Assembly (NCBI RefSeq): GCF_002078875.1
Contig: NC_034410.1
Span: forward strand, 36,868,108-36,932,107
From: Numida meleagris
Lineage: Eukaryota > Chordata > Aves > Galliformes > Numididae
Reading direction: 5' to 3'
DNA length: 64,000 bases
Part shown: positions 47,221 to 60,531 of the stretch, piece by piece
Layout of the letters: each line of letters opens with the position of its first letter
Numbering within the stretch: position 1 is the stretch's first letter
The notes under the pieces: generated by a model
What the model was told of the DNA's origin: nothing
Seen by the model: the letters and a program-made list of their open reading frames with translations, nothing else
The model's database searches: none
Position numbers and translations under genes: made by a program

Positions 47221-50200
47221 AATTTACTTAACAAGGGAGAAGAATTCCAGTTCTTCTTCCCTCCCCTGTTTCAGACACCAGAAACTGTATAGCCTCAGAG
47301 GAATTTCTATTTATTCATTCCCAGGTCCATAAAGGGAGCTCAGGAAGAGGATTCCGTGGAGTCAAATTATAACCTGAATACAGATCTCACTTAATTTTTC
47401 ATTACAAATTCATGGCAATTCATATAATCACTGTCAGAGCCCTTGTCACAGTACAGTGTTGATAATGAGAGAAAGTAGATCTTCCCAAATAAATACGAAA
47501 CATACAAAATATTTTATTAGCTCTTTAATGTATTACATCACCCTTCTGATAACTAACATTATGAGTCCGGAGAGAGTAATAGCAAAGATCTTAGGAATTG
47601 AAATAATGTGTTTTTAACATCCAAAAGACAATTCAAAAAGTTAGTTTGTTGTTAGGAAAACTATGGCTCTTAGTGAACACATTAAATTGGTAGAGCACTA
47701 ATCTAATGAGATGTAAGACCTTGTCCCTTAAGAATGTAATTTACACTTTTGAAAGCTCATTTAAATACATAAAATAAAGCCATGAAAATGGACACTATTG
47801 TTACAAATGAATTACTCTAGTGGGTTTGATAGTAAAATTTAATATCCATAGATACATCACCTTATATATGGAATCAGTTCAGTAAAATTTTAATTGTAAA
47901 ATTCTGTGTATCACAATTTATTAGTTTTAAGGTAATTTATCAAGAATGATTCAGGATTATTTTTCAAATGTTTCTTTTAAATAGCGTGTTTAATCTCTTC
48001 TTAGTTTAAAAGTGGGAGACAGCAGAAAGTAATCTTTAAGAACAGTACTCCAATGCCTGAATCTTTTAAAGGTATAGAAGCATCTTTAAAACCTTTACAA
48101 GCTCCGGATTATGCATTAGTCTGACAAGGTCTTCCTTTCTGGGCTGTTATATGCAGCATTTTCTATTTTCTCTTTCCTGAACAAAACCTCGTTTTAACGT
48201 GCTGCCTTCTTCTGTCTGCTTCTAGGTGTCCACAAAGCATTGTTTAATGGGCTAGAAATCTTGAAAATCTCCTTGTTATTAAAAGAATGACAAAGTCAGC
48301 AGTGGGAGGGCAGAAAATAGAAGGGCGATTCTTCAGTGCTAATTGTCGCTTCGTTCCCCTTCTACAACTTCTCTCCAAGGTCAGGCTTAGTTTTGCCTGA
48401 TAATTTTGTGGAGAGAGTAAGAGATTTTTCAAGACGCCTGTGTTTAAGTGAATAGAGAAGCACAAAATGTAGGAGGCTAGGTATAAATTTAATCCTGGTG
48501 TAACAATGCTGATTTCACTTGACTTAATCAGAGACTTAGCTGGCCTTTGTGGTTTTACAGCAGCCTATTTGTTAACCACAATGTGTACGACATGCGCTCC
48601 AGCTTGTAGGCAGTTTGCTTCATCTGTTCCTGTAGCAGGGGGTGCTTAAAGCAGTGCTTGAAGGACGATGTGCTTAAAAATTAATATTCAGCAGTTCTGC
48701 AACAAGACCCTGGGAGCGTACCAAGGTCAGGTGCAGCAGCAAAGCAGGATTTCCTGTTGCCATGTCATAAATTAAAACATCAAATTTGCCCTTGGTTGTT
48801 TTTGTTTTTGTAATGTTGTGTGACTAAAATCACCAACGTGTTCACATGCAAATTAATTCTAAATATTTTCAGTGACCTGCTTCACAGATGCCCCTCAGAT
48901 TCAAAGGATAGCCTGGAACCATCTTTAATTCCCCAGGATTCACCTATGTTTAGGGGATTTTCTGATGATTACAAGCCTCAACCCCTAATTTCTTGGTTAT
49001 TTGAACCAGGCCATTTTACAGCATTCTTCTGGTGCCCTGTGATTGTTATTTAAGCTTTACTGAAATACTTAGCCATAATTTATACTGTATGTGTTTTAAA
49101 TAGCACATCAATTGTATAATGTATCTGTCACATAAAATACATATCAGTTCATGGAGATTTGGGTCCTAACTCAGCAAAAAATTGTCCATGTAATTTTTCA
49201 GAGGGCAGAGATCCTTCTAATTTTAATTTTAACCTCAAATCAATCAAATTCCACCTTTCTGTGAATTTAAATTTGAATGAAATTATCATTTTGGATCCTG
49301 CTTCATGGGCATTTTCTTGAGTCTCCAACTGTTCCCTTGGAAAATAAGCACAAGAATGCTGTGACAGGCAAAAATGGATAATAAATCAGTGTAATAGGAG
49401 CTAGTAATGAGGTTACAATCAGAATCACCAGGTTTACAAGCCAATACCTCTGTTACCTTTGTTTAGTGCTGTTGTACAAATAGTTGAGTACACCTGGTGC
49501 ACAAATAACCATTGCAGATGTCATCCCACAAAGGCTCTGTTTACTTACGTCCTTTTTCCACAGCTGTCTCATCCTCTAAATAGTCAATCAGCCATTCATA
49601 TTATTACTGCTGTTATTATTGCTTATTGTTTTGTGGCGGTGTCACTTCATCCTATAGCCTGCAAGTGGTTATCCCAGCACAGATCAGGACGCTACAGAAA
49701 AGGGGGGCAAGAAATTTTTCCTCTGGAACTGTAACTATGGCATATTTTTTTCCCAGATCTGGGAAGAAGACTTGTATTTTGAATAGGAACTTTGTCTTTC
49801 TAGTGTAGGTGGAGGAGGGAAAAGGGAGTGCAACCTATGTGTGGTTACTGTGAGGAGCTTGGAAGAATTGCAGGATTTGTTTTAGGTTTTGGAATATTTT
49901 ACTGTGAATGGCTTTGCATTTAATACATAGTATGTTCTTCTATATTTTTATTACCTGTGATTGATAATGGGAATGCTTTCTTCAAGAGTACATGCCAGGC
50001 TGAAAGAAGTGGAAGATTTTGTCTAAGTGCAGAAAAAGAGGCAGATCCTGCCTAAGTGTCAGGAGGGTTTGGCTGTTAGAGTGCAGCAACTTTTCAGAAA
50101 GCACCAACTCTCCTCTCAGTTGCTGTTTGTAGTAGGCTGAGTACCATAAAGCACTGCTGATGACCTAGCCAGCCTTTGACCTTCAGGCTGTCAGTCTGAA

Positions 50201-52074
50201 TCTCCCCCAGACCTTCTGTAGCCTATGTATGAGAGCAGCTCAAACCTTGTTTATTTCTGACTTCACAAAATCACTGTTACTTTGCTGCTAACTTATGTTT
50301 TACTCATGGCAAACCCAATCACCTTAAGTACATTTATGGCAGGTCTCCATGAGCATATTGGTATTCAAAGGGTTTTTCCTCTTACTTGGGTCCAGCTGAG
50401 GCCCTGCACATGCATTTTGACAGAAGTTCCGGAAAAGTACATTGAAAAGATAAAGATAAGAAACAAACACAATTTCTCTCTCTCTTTTTTTTTTTCAGAA
50501 TCTTTGCAAATTATTCATGAGTTTTAAACTAAACTTTTGCAGTTGGCAACGAATTACTTCTCCCAGGAAATAATGCAGTAAGCATTAAAAACTACTAGTA
50601 ATTCTGAAGAGCATCAGTATCAATATTTCTACTTTATGTAAGAGCTACTTTCTATGTTCTTCTGTCAACTTTTTGAAAGATAAAAAGCACTTAAGTTTTG
50701 GAAGATTATTTTATTTGCTTCATTTCAAACTGGTTTTTGAATCTTTGCTCTCTGTTGATCCACTTACTCAGTTTTGTTTTCCCACAAAAATAATGGTTTG
50801 TACTCACATTTCCATTCCTTGAACTTCAGGAAAACAGCTCTGAGAGCAAGTAGGCATGCAGTCTTTTACATTAGGAGAACCAAAAAATAGCTCACTCTGC
50901 CAGAGATTTTTACAAATCAATTTAAAAAGAAATATGTGCTTTGGTGCACATTTGCAGTGTGGTTGTTCTTTAAGAACTGAGAAAATATTTAAAACGTCAT
51001 GAAAAAAGTTGCATAGTGAAAGAATAGACTGAAAATCCCAACAGGCACTTTAAAAAATTAAGTATTGTAGCTATCCTCTGCATTTCTAAGGCGCTACTGC
51101 TCTTCTTTTCCTGACTCTCCACAGCATATCCTGCACCACTTATTTTGTGAATTATCAGCTGACTGGAAGCAACCAGTAAGATGTATTTTTAGATGATTAT
51201 GTAATTTAGAAACAAGTTCTTGCCACTTCTGCCAAAAATCAACAACTATGAAGTTGTCTGCATAGAAGTCAGAGAGGATGGCAAAAGGTGGGGAAAGATT
51301 ACAAGCATATGTGCATCTTCCAGACAGCACTAAGCCAAGAAATAACCACAAAAGAAGAGCGTCCAATAAAGATGGACTGGTATTAATCACCATACTGAGG
51401 TCACCTTTCTCTGTTGAAGTCTGCATAGAACTTGGGTTTGATGATCAGTGTAGAGCACTGTGCACATATGGGAATACACTCAGCTCTCTGGCTGCAATTA
51501 CAGTGGGCGTTTGTGGCACTCCAGGGAGTCCTGTTCAGTGTTAACTAAAAATAACAGAAGTGCAACAACTTATAGTGAAAGATGGGTCGCCAAGATACAC
51601 ACAGCCTGTGTAAAATGATGAGAATTTTTTTTTTACATAGGTATAGTCGTTTATTACAGAAGCTTTACCAAAGTTATGGAGTGATAGTGTTCACATACTC
51701 CAAAGGCATCGACTCACCTTTTCTTTCCTCTGTCTAGTAGAATTTATTCACGTGAAAAGAACAAAATGAAGCATGTACCAGTGGGTTTTCAGACTTCTCT
51801 GTACATGAGCTAAAGAAATTGTTTCGTTATGTGTAATGTTTTCTAAGGACTTGCACAGAATTGGTTTCAAAGCAGTTGTAATTATGTCTTTTGAGAGGAT
51901 CTCTCTTCCTCAAAACCAAACATTTATTCTGGTGCTAAATGTAAGCATTACTGCTCGGGTATTAATGCATTAAGCAATTATTTTCTGCTACTGCTTTTCA
52001 TATTTCATCTGTAAAGATTTTTTCCTATGATTTGTAGTTGCACAAATGAGTCTTCATGGATAAAGAGGGGCTGC

Positions 52075-52096
52075 TTTTTTTTTTTTTTTTTTTTTT
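52075..52096. repeat. Poly(T) run, T22
   Basis: A pure T22 run about 240 bases left of an A21 run. The two are complementary and could pair. Confidence 0.85.
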
Positions 52097-52339
52097 GCCA
52101 TTTACAATCCGAGGAATTCACGTTCCAAATTTCCTGTTTCATCTGACTACACTGTATTCTTATTTGGGAAGCTTTCCATTTCTTGTGTTCAAACTGTGCA
52201 GGAAAGACTGCAGGAGGCATTTGAAGTTTAGAATAAAAGAGAAGAATATATCAAAAACAGGGATCTTACTTACGTTGCAGTTAAGCCTAATAAAAAAAAA
52301 TATTATGAAAACCTCTCCTTGAATGAGAGCTTCACTTTC

Positions 52340-52372
52340 AAAAAAAAAAAAAAAAAAAAACTTAAAAAAAAA
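52340..52372. repeat. Poly(A) runs, A21 and A9
   Basis: A21, then CTT, then A9. No AATAAA at the expected upstream distance and no recognisable transcript body, so a processed pseudogene is not supported. Confidence 0.85.
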
Positions 52373-53851
52373 CCAGACCAACCCCAGAACCAACACACAT
52401 AAACCAGAACAATTTCTTTCAGCAGGTGCACCGCTCTCTGCACTTTGTCACATCTCCAAAGAAATCAGTCCTTTGATAGCCAGTTTGAATCTCTCCTTTC
52501 TGCCAGCCTGAGTAAGCCTGAGAAATATAGAGCCAATCCCCATGCATTTGCTATTCCATTTGAATACTGCAGCATTAAAAAAGAAATTTTCTTCTCATCT
52601 CTTTGTTTCCCTGACTTTGGTAAGTGTGGCAATTTAATGTGGACTTTGATAGAGCTTCATTCCCTCTATAACAACCAGCAAGGAAGGAGTCCAAGGCTCA
52701 AAAATTCCAGTAGCCTAATCTAGGCCTAATCAAGCCCATTATATAGGATTTATTTTGTTGTTTTTACTTTTCAGTGTTACTTACATTGCCTGTGATTCCT
52801 CAAGTGTGTCCTTGGCTACGAAGCCCACATGCTGTAATGGTTCATTCCAGCTGCCCTGATACATGAGTTTAAGCCATCTGAAATGTATGCTGAAGGGTGG
52901 AATAGAGTGGCACACACTTGAGAAAATAGGAAAAGGCAAGAAGACGTACAGGATGAGTCTTTCTTGGCTTAAGCTGTTCAGTTGTGTGACCCTAGAGAAG
53001 TTGGAGGATATTGTATTTTGTTGGTTTCCCTCTGCGTAGTGGTAAGGCATTTGTCAAAAAACATGGGATTGTAGAATAAAAAAGCAAGGAAAGGATTATT
53101 TTAGTAAGAATGGCAGAGACCCAGATCTTTGTTATCCTTGCTGTTCCAGCTGTGTTTCTAGTGATTACTCTAGCACTCTAATTTTGTTTGCATGCCAACT
53201 TGATTCTATTCTGTCTTCTTAGGATATCTTTAAAGACTTTTAAATGCTTGCTGTTTTTTCCTGTCATGTTTTATCCATCATCTACAGCATAGGACAGTTT
53301 ATTTCATGTAACTCTCGTTTGTTTTGTTCAAAGGAAAATGAGATATTATTTTGGTTTAGGCAGTGACTGTTTTGACACTACTGTCTTGCAGTCATTACTC
53401 AAATCACAGAGTAACACTTTCTGTATGTGCACACAAGCATATTATAGAGGAAAAGATGAAAGACTACAGTTGTTTCTTTACCATTGTTTTTTTCATTGTG
53501 GGTGTTACTTGCTCACCCGCTGTTAAATTGACCCACTGTAAAATTGATACAAAGATGGTGTGAAATTGCCCTAACACAGAGTCAGTTTGAGTTTTCTCTG
53601 TGCCATTTTTGAATACTAAACAAAGGTATCTTACTATGCAAAAATACAACTTATTATTCTTAAATGGTCCTAAAGCAAACAATACCTGTTAAATTTACCT
53701 CAGATGTTTAAATAAAAAACAATAAAGTCAATTTGATATCAGAATTTATTTTAATTTTCAAGTTGAACTTTGTTAGAAACGAGTTATTCGTCTACTTGGA
53801 GAGTTTCACACCTTTTTAAAATACTCTTTTTTTTTAAATTATTTTTTACAA

Positions 53852-53955
53852 AATCACAGAATCATTTAAGTTAGAATGGACTCTTAGAGGTCATCTAGTC
53901 TAAAGCCCCAGCAATGAACAGGGCCACCTATTGCTAGATCAGGGTGCTCAGAGCC
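53852..53955 (-). mobile_element. CR1 LINE, 3' tip, minus strand
   Basis: The plus strand starts AATCACAGAATCATTTAAG, the reverse complement of the CR1 tail. It continues with a TTAGAGGTCATCTAGTCTAA region, CCCCAGCAATGAACAGGG and CTAGATCAGGGTGCTCAGAGCC. These are the last roughly 100 bases of CR1. It is 5' truncated and moderately diverged. Confidence 0.88.
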
Positions 53956-54290
53956 TGGAGTTATCTGGAAATCTGGAACAGATTGTTTTGACCAAGAGAT
54001 CAATTACTGTGTTGAAAATGTAGCAAATGGAAACTGTAAATATTTTCTCTCCCACCCTCAACCAGATGTTAAGATCTTCATTTTTTCATCCTCCAAGTCC
54101 TAAGGTCCTCACGGTTCAGGAGTTCTGAGCTTCCTCCCAAACAGCAGTGGTGTGTTCAGGATGGAGTTGTCAACTGCATGTATGCTTAGTAGGGCTGTAT
54201 GGTAGCTGTCTTTGGACCCCTCTGTTCGCACTCTCGTCTTTACTTATAAGTTCTTAAACAGAAATTAATATCTTCAGAATGCTACCTTTT

Positions 54291-54314
54291 GTATCCTTTC
54301 TGAAGAAAGGATAC
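54291..54314. repeat. Perfect 10-bp hairpin with TGAA loop
   Basis: GTATCCTTTC and its exact reverse complement GAAAGGATAC flank TGAA. It lies 18 bases left of a larger perfect palindrome. Confidence 0.85.
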
Positions 54315-54332
54315 TTCTCCAAAATCCATATT

Positions 54333-54377
54333 TACATACCATTATTACAAAACATGGTTTTGTAATAATGGTATGTA
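54333..54377. repeat. Perfect 21-bp inverted repeat with 3-nt spacer
   Basis: Bases 54333-54353 and 54357-54377 are exact reverse complements, separated only by ATG, giving a 45-base near-palindrome without mismatch. The inner arm is ATTATTACAAAAC. The spacer is too small and the stem too short for a microRNA precursor. Perfect arms suggest a recent origin, for example template switching during replication. There is no flanking duplication that I could see to support a mobile element. Confidence 0.9.
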
Positions 54378-56885
54378 CTTTACTGCAAAGCTAAAATTAG
54401 AAGCTCCCTCAGTTTCTTCTTTATTGTGTGACAGCTCTCCATCCCTGTGCACTCTTCAGTGCCCATCCTCACACTCACTTCAGGGGGCTCCTGCTCTACA
54501 GTCAGAGGCAGCAGAGCCGAGTTGCTCGTTGCTTTCCTCAGGGCTATCCTCTTTTTTTCTCCATTGCCAAAATGCAAGGGAGCCGTACGAGAAGAAATTC
54601 TGCAATAGTCCATGAAATTAACAACTATCATTTCTACACAGGGTGGGTGCTGAACCCAGTGCAGGGTTTAAGTCTGAAGGTTCTCAGCATGTGGCTGGGT
54701 ACTTGCTGCATACTTCCGAGCACCTCGCTGAAGGGCTACTTGCTGTAGGTGAAACAATCCAGGATCCCAGTGCCGCTGTGCTCTGTGGCAAATCATCCTC
54801 AGGTGTGTTATACATAAGAACAGAATTACTTTTATAACATTAGATGTACCAGACATAACATTTACAAAGCTAGACTGGCAGAACATTCAATTGAACGGGA
54901 TAACTTGAAACAGTTCTGCTTCATCTCCTCACTGTACAATGTAATGTGTGATTTATTTGGCTTTCTGCTTCCAGGGCTGCCAGTCTAGGTCTCGGGTGGA
55001 GCCTGGCTTATCCTAGCCTAGTACAACTGTAATAAGTATACATGTATTGGAACAACCTAAAGAGTCCTGGTAGAAAAGGCCATTCCCAGTTATGTGGGTA
55101 AGAAGCCATAGCTTTCAGATGGTTGCAGCACAGATGTGGCCAGACCACATCACCACCACACCAGTTAATGGCACTCCTGTGTGTCCTCAGCTCCTCTCTG
55201 ATCTGTGTGCACTGACATCTATCAGCTCACTGAAACTGCACAGTTACAAAAACTTCTGGGGTTTAACGTGTGAAAGTTAGATGGTTTCAAGTCAAGGTTT
55301 TCTGCACTCCTGCCTGTTCCACACAGAGGTGTTATCTTCAATAGCTGGTCTTGTGTCTCTGTGTGCAATACCAACTCTAACAGCACGCGGCTCGGGAGTT
55401 GCATTAAGTGGAGAGCCTGGGAATAACTAAAAGGCAGGGGGGCTGCAAGTTATACTTATCTCTTGCTGTTTATCTTGCAGAAGAATTTGTACCTAGTGAA
55501 GTGGTGTGGCTTGCCATATGTTAGTGTTACTTCACTTTTTCTTGAAGTTTGATAACTGTCAAATTCTTTATTTTTACAGTTTTTGTCTGCATTTTCCTTA
55601 AGAGACCAGATCTCTTTGAAAGTGTGAGAAATACTGCTAAGTGTGTCATGAAGGGACTGAAGGGAAATCCTGAAGCAGTTATGTTTCATAGAAATGCTTT
55701 CACGTATTACTTCAGTAAAAGCCTCTGAATCAGTGCTGTTTCGAGTACTGAAATCGAATCCTAGAAATATAACTCTCATGGGTACAATATTTTTGTAAAC
55801 ATTAACATATAATAGAAGGAGTAATGGGACTAAATTTGTCTCTGTCAGTAGAAAAATATAATGCTAAAAAGGTTGTTGAAGCTGCTGAACCCAAATATGT
55901 TCTGTGTTATGTGATATAAAATTAAAACATTTCTGAAAGAAAATTTTGTCAACCATAAAAGGACATTATTTATAATTATATGGTTTTAATCTTGTTGCTG
56001 AAACATTTTGTGTTCTGAGTGGCTCGTTGTATTGATGTGATGCTATGGGCGCTGCTTAAATTCTTTTCTCACTTTTTCTTTTTAAATTTGAAACTGTAGT
56101 ATAGTTTATATTTTTCAGAGTAAATATCTACATAGCATATTATAGCATTCACACATTCAGCATTCTTTTAGTTTACAAAACCTTCTTGGCGGGCTCTTGA
56201 CTTGAGAATCATATTCTTTATTACTACACAGCAGAACAATTTTAATTGCTCCCTTGAATGTTACAATACTTCCAAGCATGAAAAAATAGCATAACATCTC
56301 AGAGAGTAAGTCTGAGCTATTTCAGTCCCTTTTCCCACTTGACAGTGAAAATCATATGTTTCAAAAAAGAGAAACTACAGTCATGGAAAAATAATTTTAG
56401 AAAGCTACTGCTTGTGTAATGGAAGTAAAGGAATTCCTGTGAGGATATGATCTACTTTGTTCTGCAAAAAGATAAAAATATTAGGTAAAACATCTGAATT
56501 AGGAAATCAGCCAGTAAACTTTTAAAAGCTATCACTTTTGGAGTGATATTTATGGAGTACATCAGTTGCACCAAGTACCAGAGTATGTACAATAGAATGG
56601 GCAACACGTTATCAACGAAATCATCTAAATGACAATTTAAAAAATGCTGTTTAAGAATGGTTTAGAACAAAAGTACTCAAAGATAAATGAGAAAGATAAT
56701 AGAAAAAAATAAGCAAATTTTAAACTGTTGAGAATAATTTAGGATTAGGATAGTTTAAGATTTAGGTCCATAATTCCATAAGTCCACAGGACTTACATAG
56801 ATGTTCTTGTGTTGTCTATTAATCTTACTGGGAATAAGAACATTAAACAAGGAGGGTCTATCTTATCCTAATAATGATTCTAACT

Positions 56886-56908
56886 AAAAAAAAAAAAAAA
56901 AAAAAAAA
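56886..56908. repeat. Poly(A) run, A23
   Basis: A pure A23 run with no polyadenylation signal or gene-like sequence upstream. Confidence 0.85.
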
Positions 56909-59900
56909 GCCTGCTTTCTTATTCCTTTCTATGGCAGAGTTATAATTCTTGATGAAGCGAAAGTTCTTTTTAATGCCTGGATGCAGGATCTAAATGGTGG
57001 GTGCACTTTAAGGTAGGGATATTGAGTTCTTAGTCTGAAACAGAGGCATTTTTCCAGTAACCATTGTGCCCCAGGGAAGTTACTCAGGGATGTGAGGAAT
57101 AGTTTCTCAAATCATAATTAGTTGCTTATATGGGGCACTGCAGCTGTGGAAGGTTCAAGTTCAGATTTGTTGCTTGTGTTCATTATGTTGTGTGGATCTC
57201 CAACCACTCTTTGTGCATATATGGCCTTCAAGAAGGCATATGCCGTTAAAAAGCCGTCTTGGTATCTCTTATTTAAGGTCTTGTCCTCTTGTCAAATACA
57301 GACGCTTCAAACACTGAAGGACAAAATTAGTTCCTGATAATTTACCCATCTCTTTTCTTGTTATAGAGATAAGCACCTTATCAGCTCTTTTCCTGCTAAT
57401 ACCCTATTTACTCCCCAGATATTGAATCTCTTTTCATTTCAGGCACTCTGACTGATTAATGCATGTAGTTAGAACAGTTTTTCCTACTTTGTATGTAATT
57501 TTGAAGATGGCTGCTTCTAATCCAGAGCTGTATAGGGGCTGAACGTCTGGAAACATATTTTTTCTCCAGATACATAAGTTGATCTAATAAGTAGATCTGC
57601 CCTTATTGACCTTGCCTTTTATCTAGCTAAAACAAGGATATTTAGAGAACCAACTGATAAATACCATATATTTATGCCAGGGTGATAGCGGTGGTGTGTG
57701 CATACTTTAATCCAAGTATCCCAATGGGATCTAAACCTGATGACTGCTTCTGGAAGCTCATTCTCAGTTCTTCTATGGAGATGTTTCACTCAAGGGAGTG
57801 CCTGAATGTACAGCTTAAAGCAGCTTTACCCAAAAGCAATTCAAGGTTCTGCTCTTTCTTTGTCACTCAGAAAATACTTGTAGCTGAAGATGTGTGACTG
57901 TACGTGACTGTCAAAGACACACACCATATCCTGGTTGTGGAAGTCACAGGTGAATGCTGGAATCAGTAATTCCAGTATTCTTTCTATACTTTTAATAACC
58001 TGTGGAAAACTTTTGTACTTCCCTGAATTAAATTCTTGCCTAGTTTCATTTGCCACAGTTTCTATTATATCAGTTCTATCCAATTTACTAAGGAATTGGA
58101 CTTGTACCTACTTTGTTTTCATATATACAACAATTAGATAGTAATATCAATGTATAATGCCGTATGCTTATGGGTAATTAAAGTTATACTTCGTTGAGTA
58201 TACTTCGTGGTTACAAGCTGACACAGCATCATTTTAAGGATTTAATCCTCAACTGCTGAGAAATAGGTCTTCACTGATTAGGCAAAATGGATGTGAGTCC
58301 AATGAAGGAGCAGTAGTTCAGGCAGCAAGGAGGGCCTGGTCTAATGGTTGTGTTTCTCTTTCTAAGAACTCTTATGGACCACAGTTGACTCTTTTTATAG
58401 TTTGGGTATGAAATTTCAGTCTCTCCTCTCAGGTATGCATCTCACTGTGAGTGCTTCACAAGCTGGATTCAAAATTCATTGCACTCAACAGGAAAGAATC
58501 TGGTACATTTCAATGCGCTTTAGATCAAACTGTTAGGAAAACCACTAAAAATTATAGATGTAATATTTAGACAAAAGGTTTTGTGCAAAATCTGTTAAAG
58601 TCAGTCCAATTTTTTCCTTTACCAAAGTGCTTTAATGAAAGAATTTACTCAGTGATATACTAGTAAAAAGGCAGTGAATCCTCGGAAATATCATAAATGT
58701 TTTGATGGGTTTTTTGTCTTTTTGAAAATTGAAATTGACTTTTTAAGTCATGAAATGAGTATGCAAATCCATTCTTCTTCCAATAAAAATGTCATGTCTA
58801 AATGTTGGCATGTTAATCAGCTGCCTTTGGTTACAGGTGAAGTACTTTTAGCGGAACATCACAATCTCTAATATGCAAATCATAGTGCTATCTTAAATAT
58901 ACCTCTAGAGCATACGCACTATCCATTTCACTGTGGATATATCTGTGCAACTATAATGACTGCCCCAGCAGCTAAATACAGAACTTTATGCAATATCTTT
59001 GTGGGACGTAATGGAACCGTTTTGGTACACCTGCTTCTATGACTTTCCTGTGGTGTCACAGAGCAGTGGCAGCCTGAGTGCACTGCCTAATTTGATGAAG
59101 ATAGTGGTGTGCATATGAAGACAGTGTGGTGATGTCTCCCTGATAGTCCATATGCAAGAACAGTGGTAAAATTAATTGTCAAAAAAGATGTGCATGAGAT
59201 GCTGAATTTACGATATTCATTGATATGACCAAATTCCTAGTGATCGTATACTGAGTACAGTCATGTGAAGCAATAGTCATTAAATAAGAAACAAAAGCAT
59301 ATTTTTCCAAAAACAGCTTTTTACAGTATGATATCCTTAACAACTGTATCTGAGGCCTGCCACACAGTGTGGCTAAATGTGACCCTTAATCACATTTCAT
59401 TTCCACTCTCACCTCCTTTGTGACATTACTTACAGATTTTCCGTGTAATTACTGACCTCTGGCTATCAATGAAAAAAAAAATCTTACTGCTGTATCTGCC
59501 CATTCTTCCTTTCTCTCATTTTGAGTATTTGTTTACCAGTTCTTAGACAATGTTCACAATGTTATGTGCCACTCTGAAATAATTCCCTGGCTTGATGGCC
59601 AGTTTGAAGTCATCTTCTTTTTCCTGACCTAACAAATAAATTATGTTTGTATTAGTTTTCTTGTACTGAAGATAGGTCCCAAAATCCCCTGGGTTTTCCT
59701 CACATTACCTAAAAATATCAGCCCTTCATTTTGTATCTCTTCCCATTTTATCAAACTTTGCAATCATTTGTAGAGTGTATTTCCAGTCAAAACAAAGATG
59801 CCAGCTTGTTACTTTTAGAAGATGTAGTTACTAGTTTTAGAGCCAAACTTCATTTTCTTTTTGTGAGCCTGTGCTATTGATCCATTTATCTCCTGGGAAA

Positions 59901-60400
59901 AATGGGATCAATACCTCCAAGTATAACTATTAAATGATACAGGAGAATCTTACGCTGTTACCTGCTTTTCACTGTTCTTGATTCATGGGGTATAAGTCAG
60001 AGGAGACTACAAGGCAGGCTAATCTGTTTATCACATTTCCACTATTACTGTTATAGCAAGACTATTGTCAGGTTTGGTTCTCCAGAAAGAGATCTTCTCT
60101 TGGCTGGAAGACATCAAAGGAATGCACCACTTCCCTGGGCAGTTTGTTTCAGTGAGTTCACTTTCCCTACTATAATTTCATGTTTTATTTCTAATTTGAA
60201 TTAATCTGGCTTCAGCTTTCAGATGTGTATTACGATACTTTGTTTTGCTGAGTAGAACTTTCTTTAGAGAGTCCAGTATTTGACAGTTTATGTCTTTCAC
60301 TATAAGGTATTTTTTCCAGACCTTGACCCATTTTTATGATTCTTTTCCTTACACTCTCCAGTTTTTCCAATATCTGGTATGAATATGAATATGGGAATAC

Positions 60401-60444
60401 TATAGTATATTATAGTACATTATGCGGTACTATACTGTACTATA
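60401..60444. repeat. AT-rich inverted repeat, 18-bp arms
   Basis: The arms TATAGTATATTATAGTAC and GTACTATACTGTACTATA flank an 8-base spacer. Sixteen of 18 positions are Watson-Crick pairs, one more is a G/T pair and one is a mismatch. It lies in a run of TATAGTA/GTACTATA-type short repeats and probably grew from simple-sequence expansion. Confidence 0.8.
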
Positions 60445-60507
60445 TTATACATTATACCATTCCATCTATAAAAGTAATGTCATTTCTCTGTTGACTATAT
60501 ATCCCCC

Positions 60508-60531
60508 TTTTTTTTTTTTTTTTTTTTTTTT
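60508..60531. repeat. Poly(T) run, T24
   Basis: A T24 run following CCCCC, inside the old CR1 remnant. Confidence 0.85.

Larger units (their letters stand above)
44101..53851. other. Unassigned noncoding DNA
   Basis: About 9.7 kb with no supported gene. A 24-nt polypyrimidine tract plus CAG at 50473-50498 resembles a 3' splice site without a recognisable exon behind it. A 110-codon minus frame at 51094-51426 and a 91-codon plus frame at 49459-49734 are not recognised. Poly(T) and poly(A) runs at 52075-52372 are listed separately. Confidence 0.65.
53956..60119. other. Unassigned noncoding DNA
   Basis: No gene is supported. The 54400-54830 stretch is more GC-rich and yields overlapping frames of 64 to 106 codons on both strands, none recognised. 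It holds two hairpins at 54291-54377 and an A23 run at 56886. The remainder is AT-rich with frames under 110 codons. Confidence 0.65.

Noticed and set aside
54333..54377. MicroRNA precursor
   Set aside because: A 3-nt loop and 21-bp stem are too small for Drosha/Dicer processing, and there is no extended imperfect stem.
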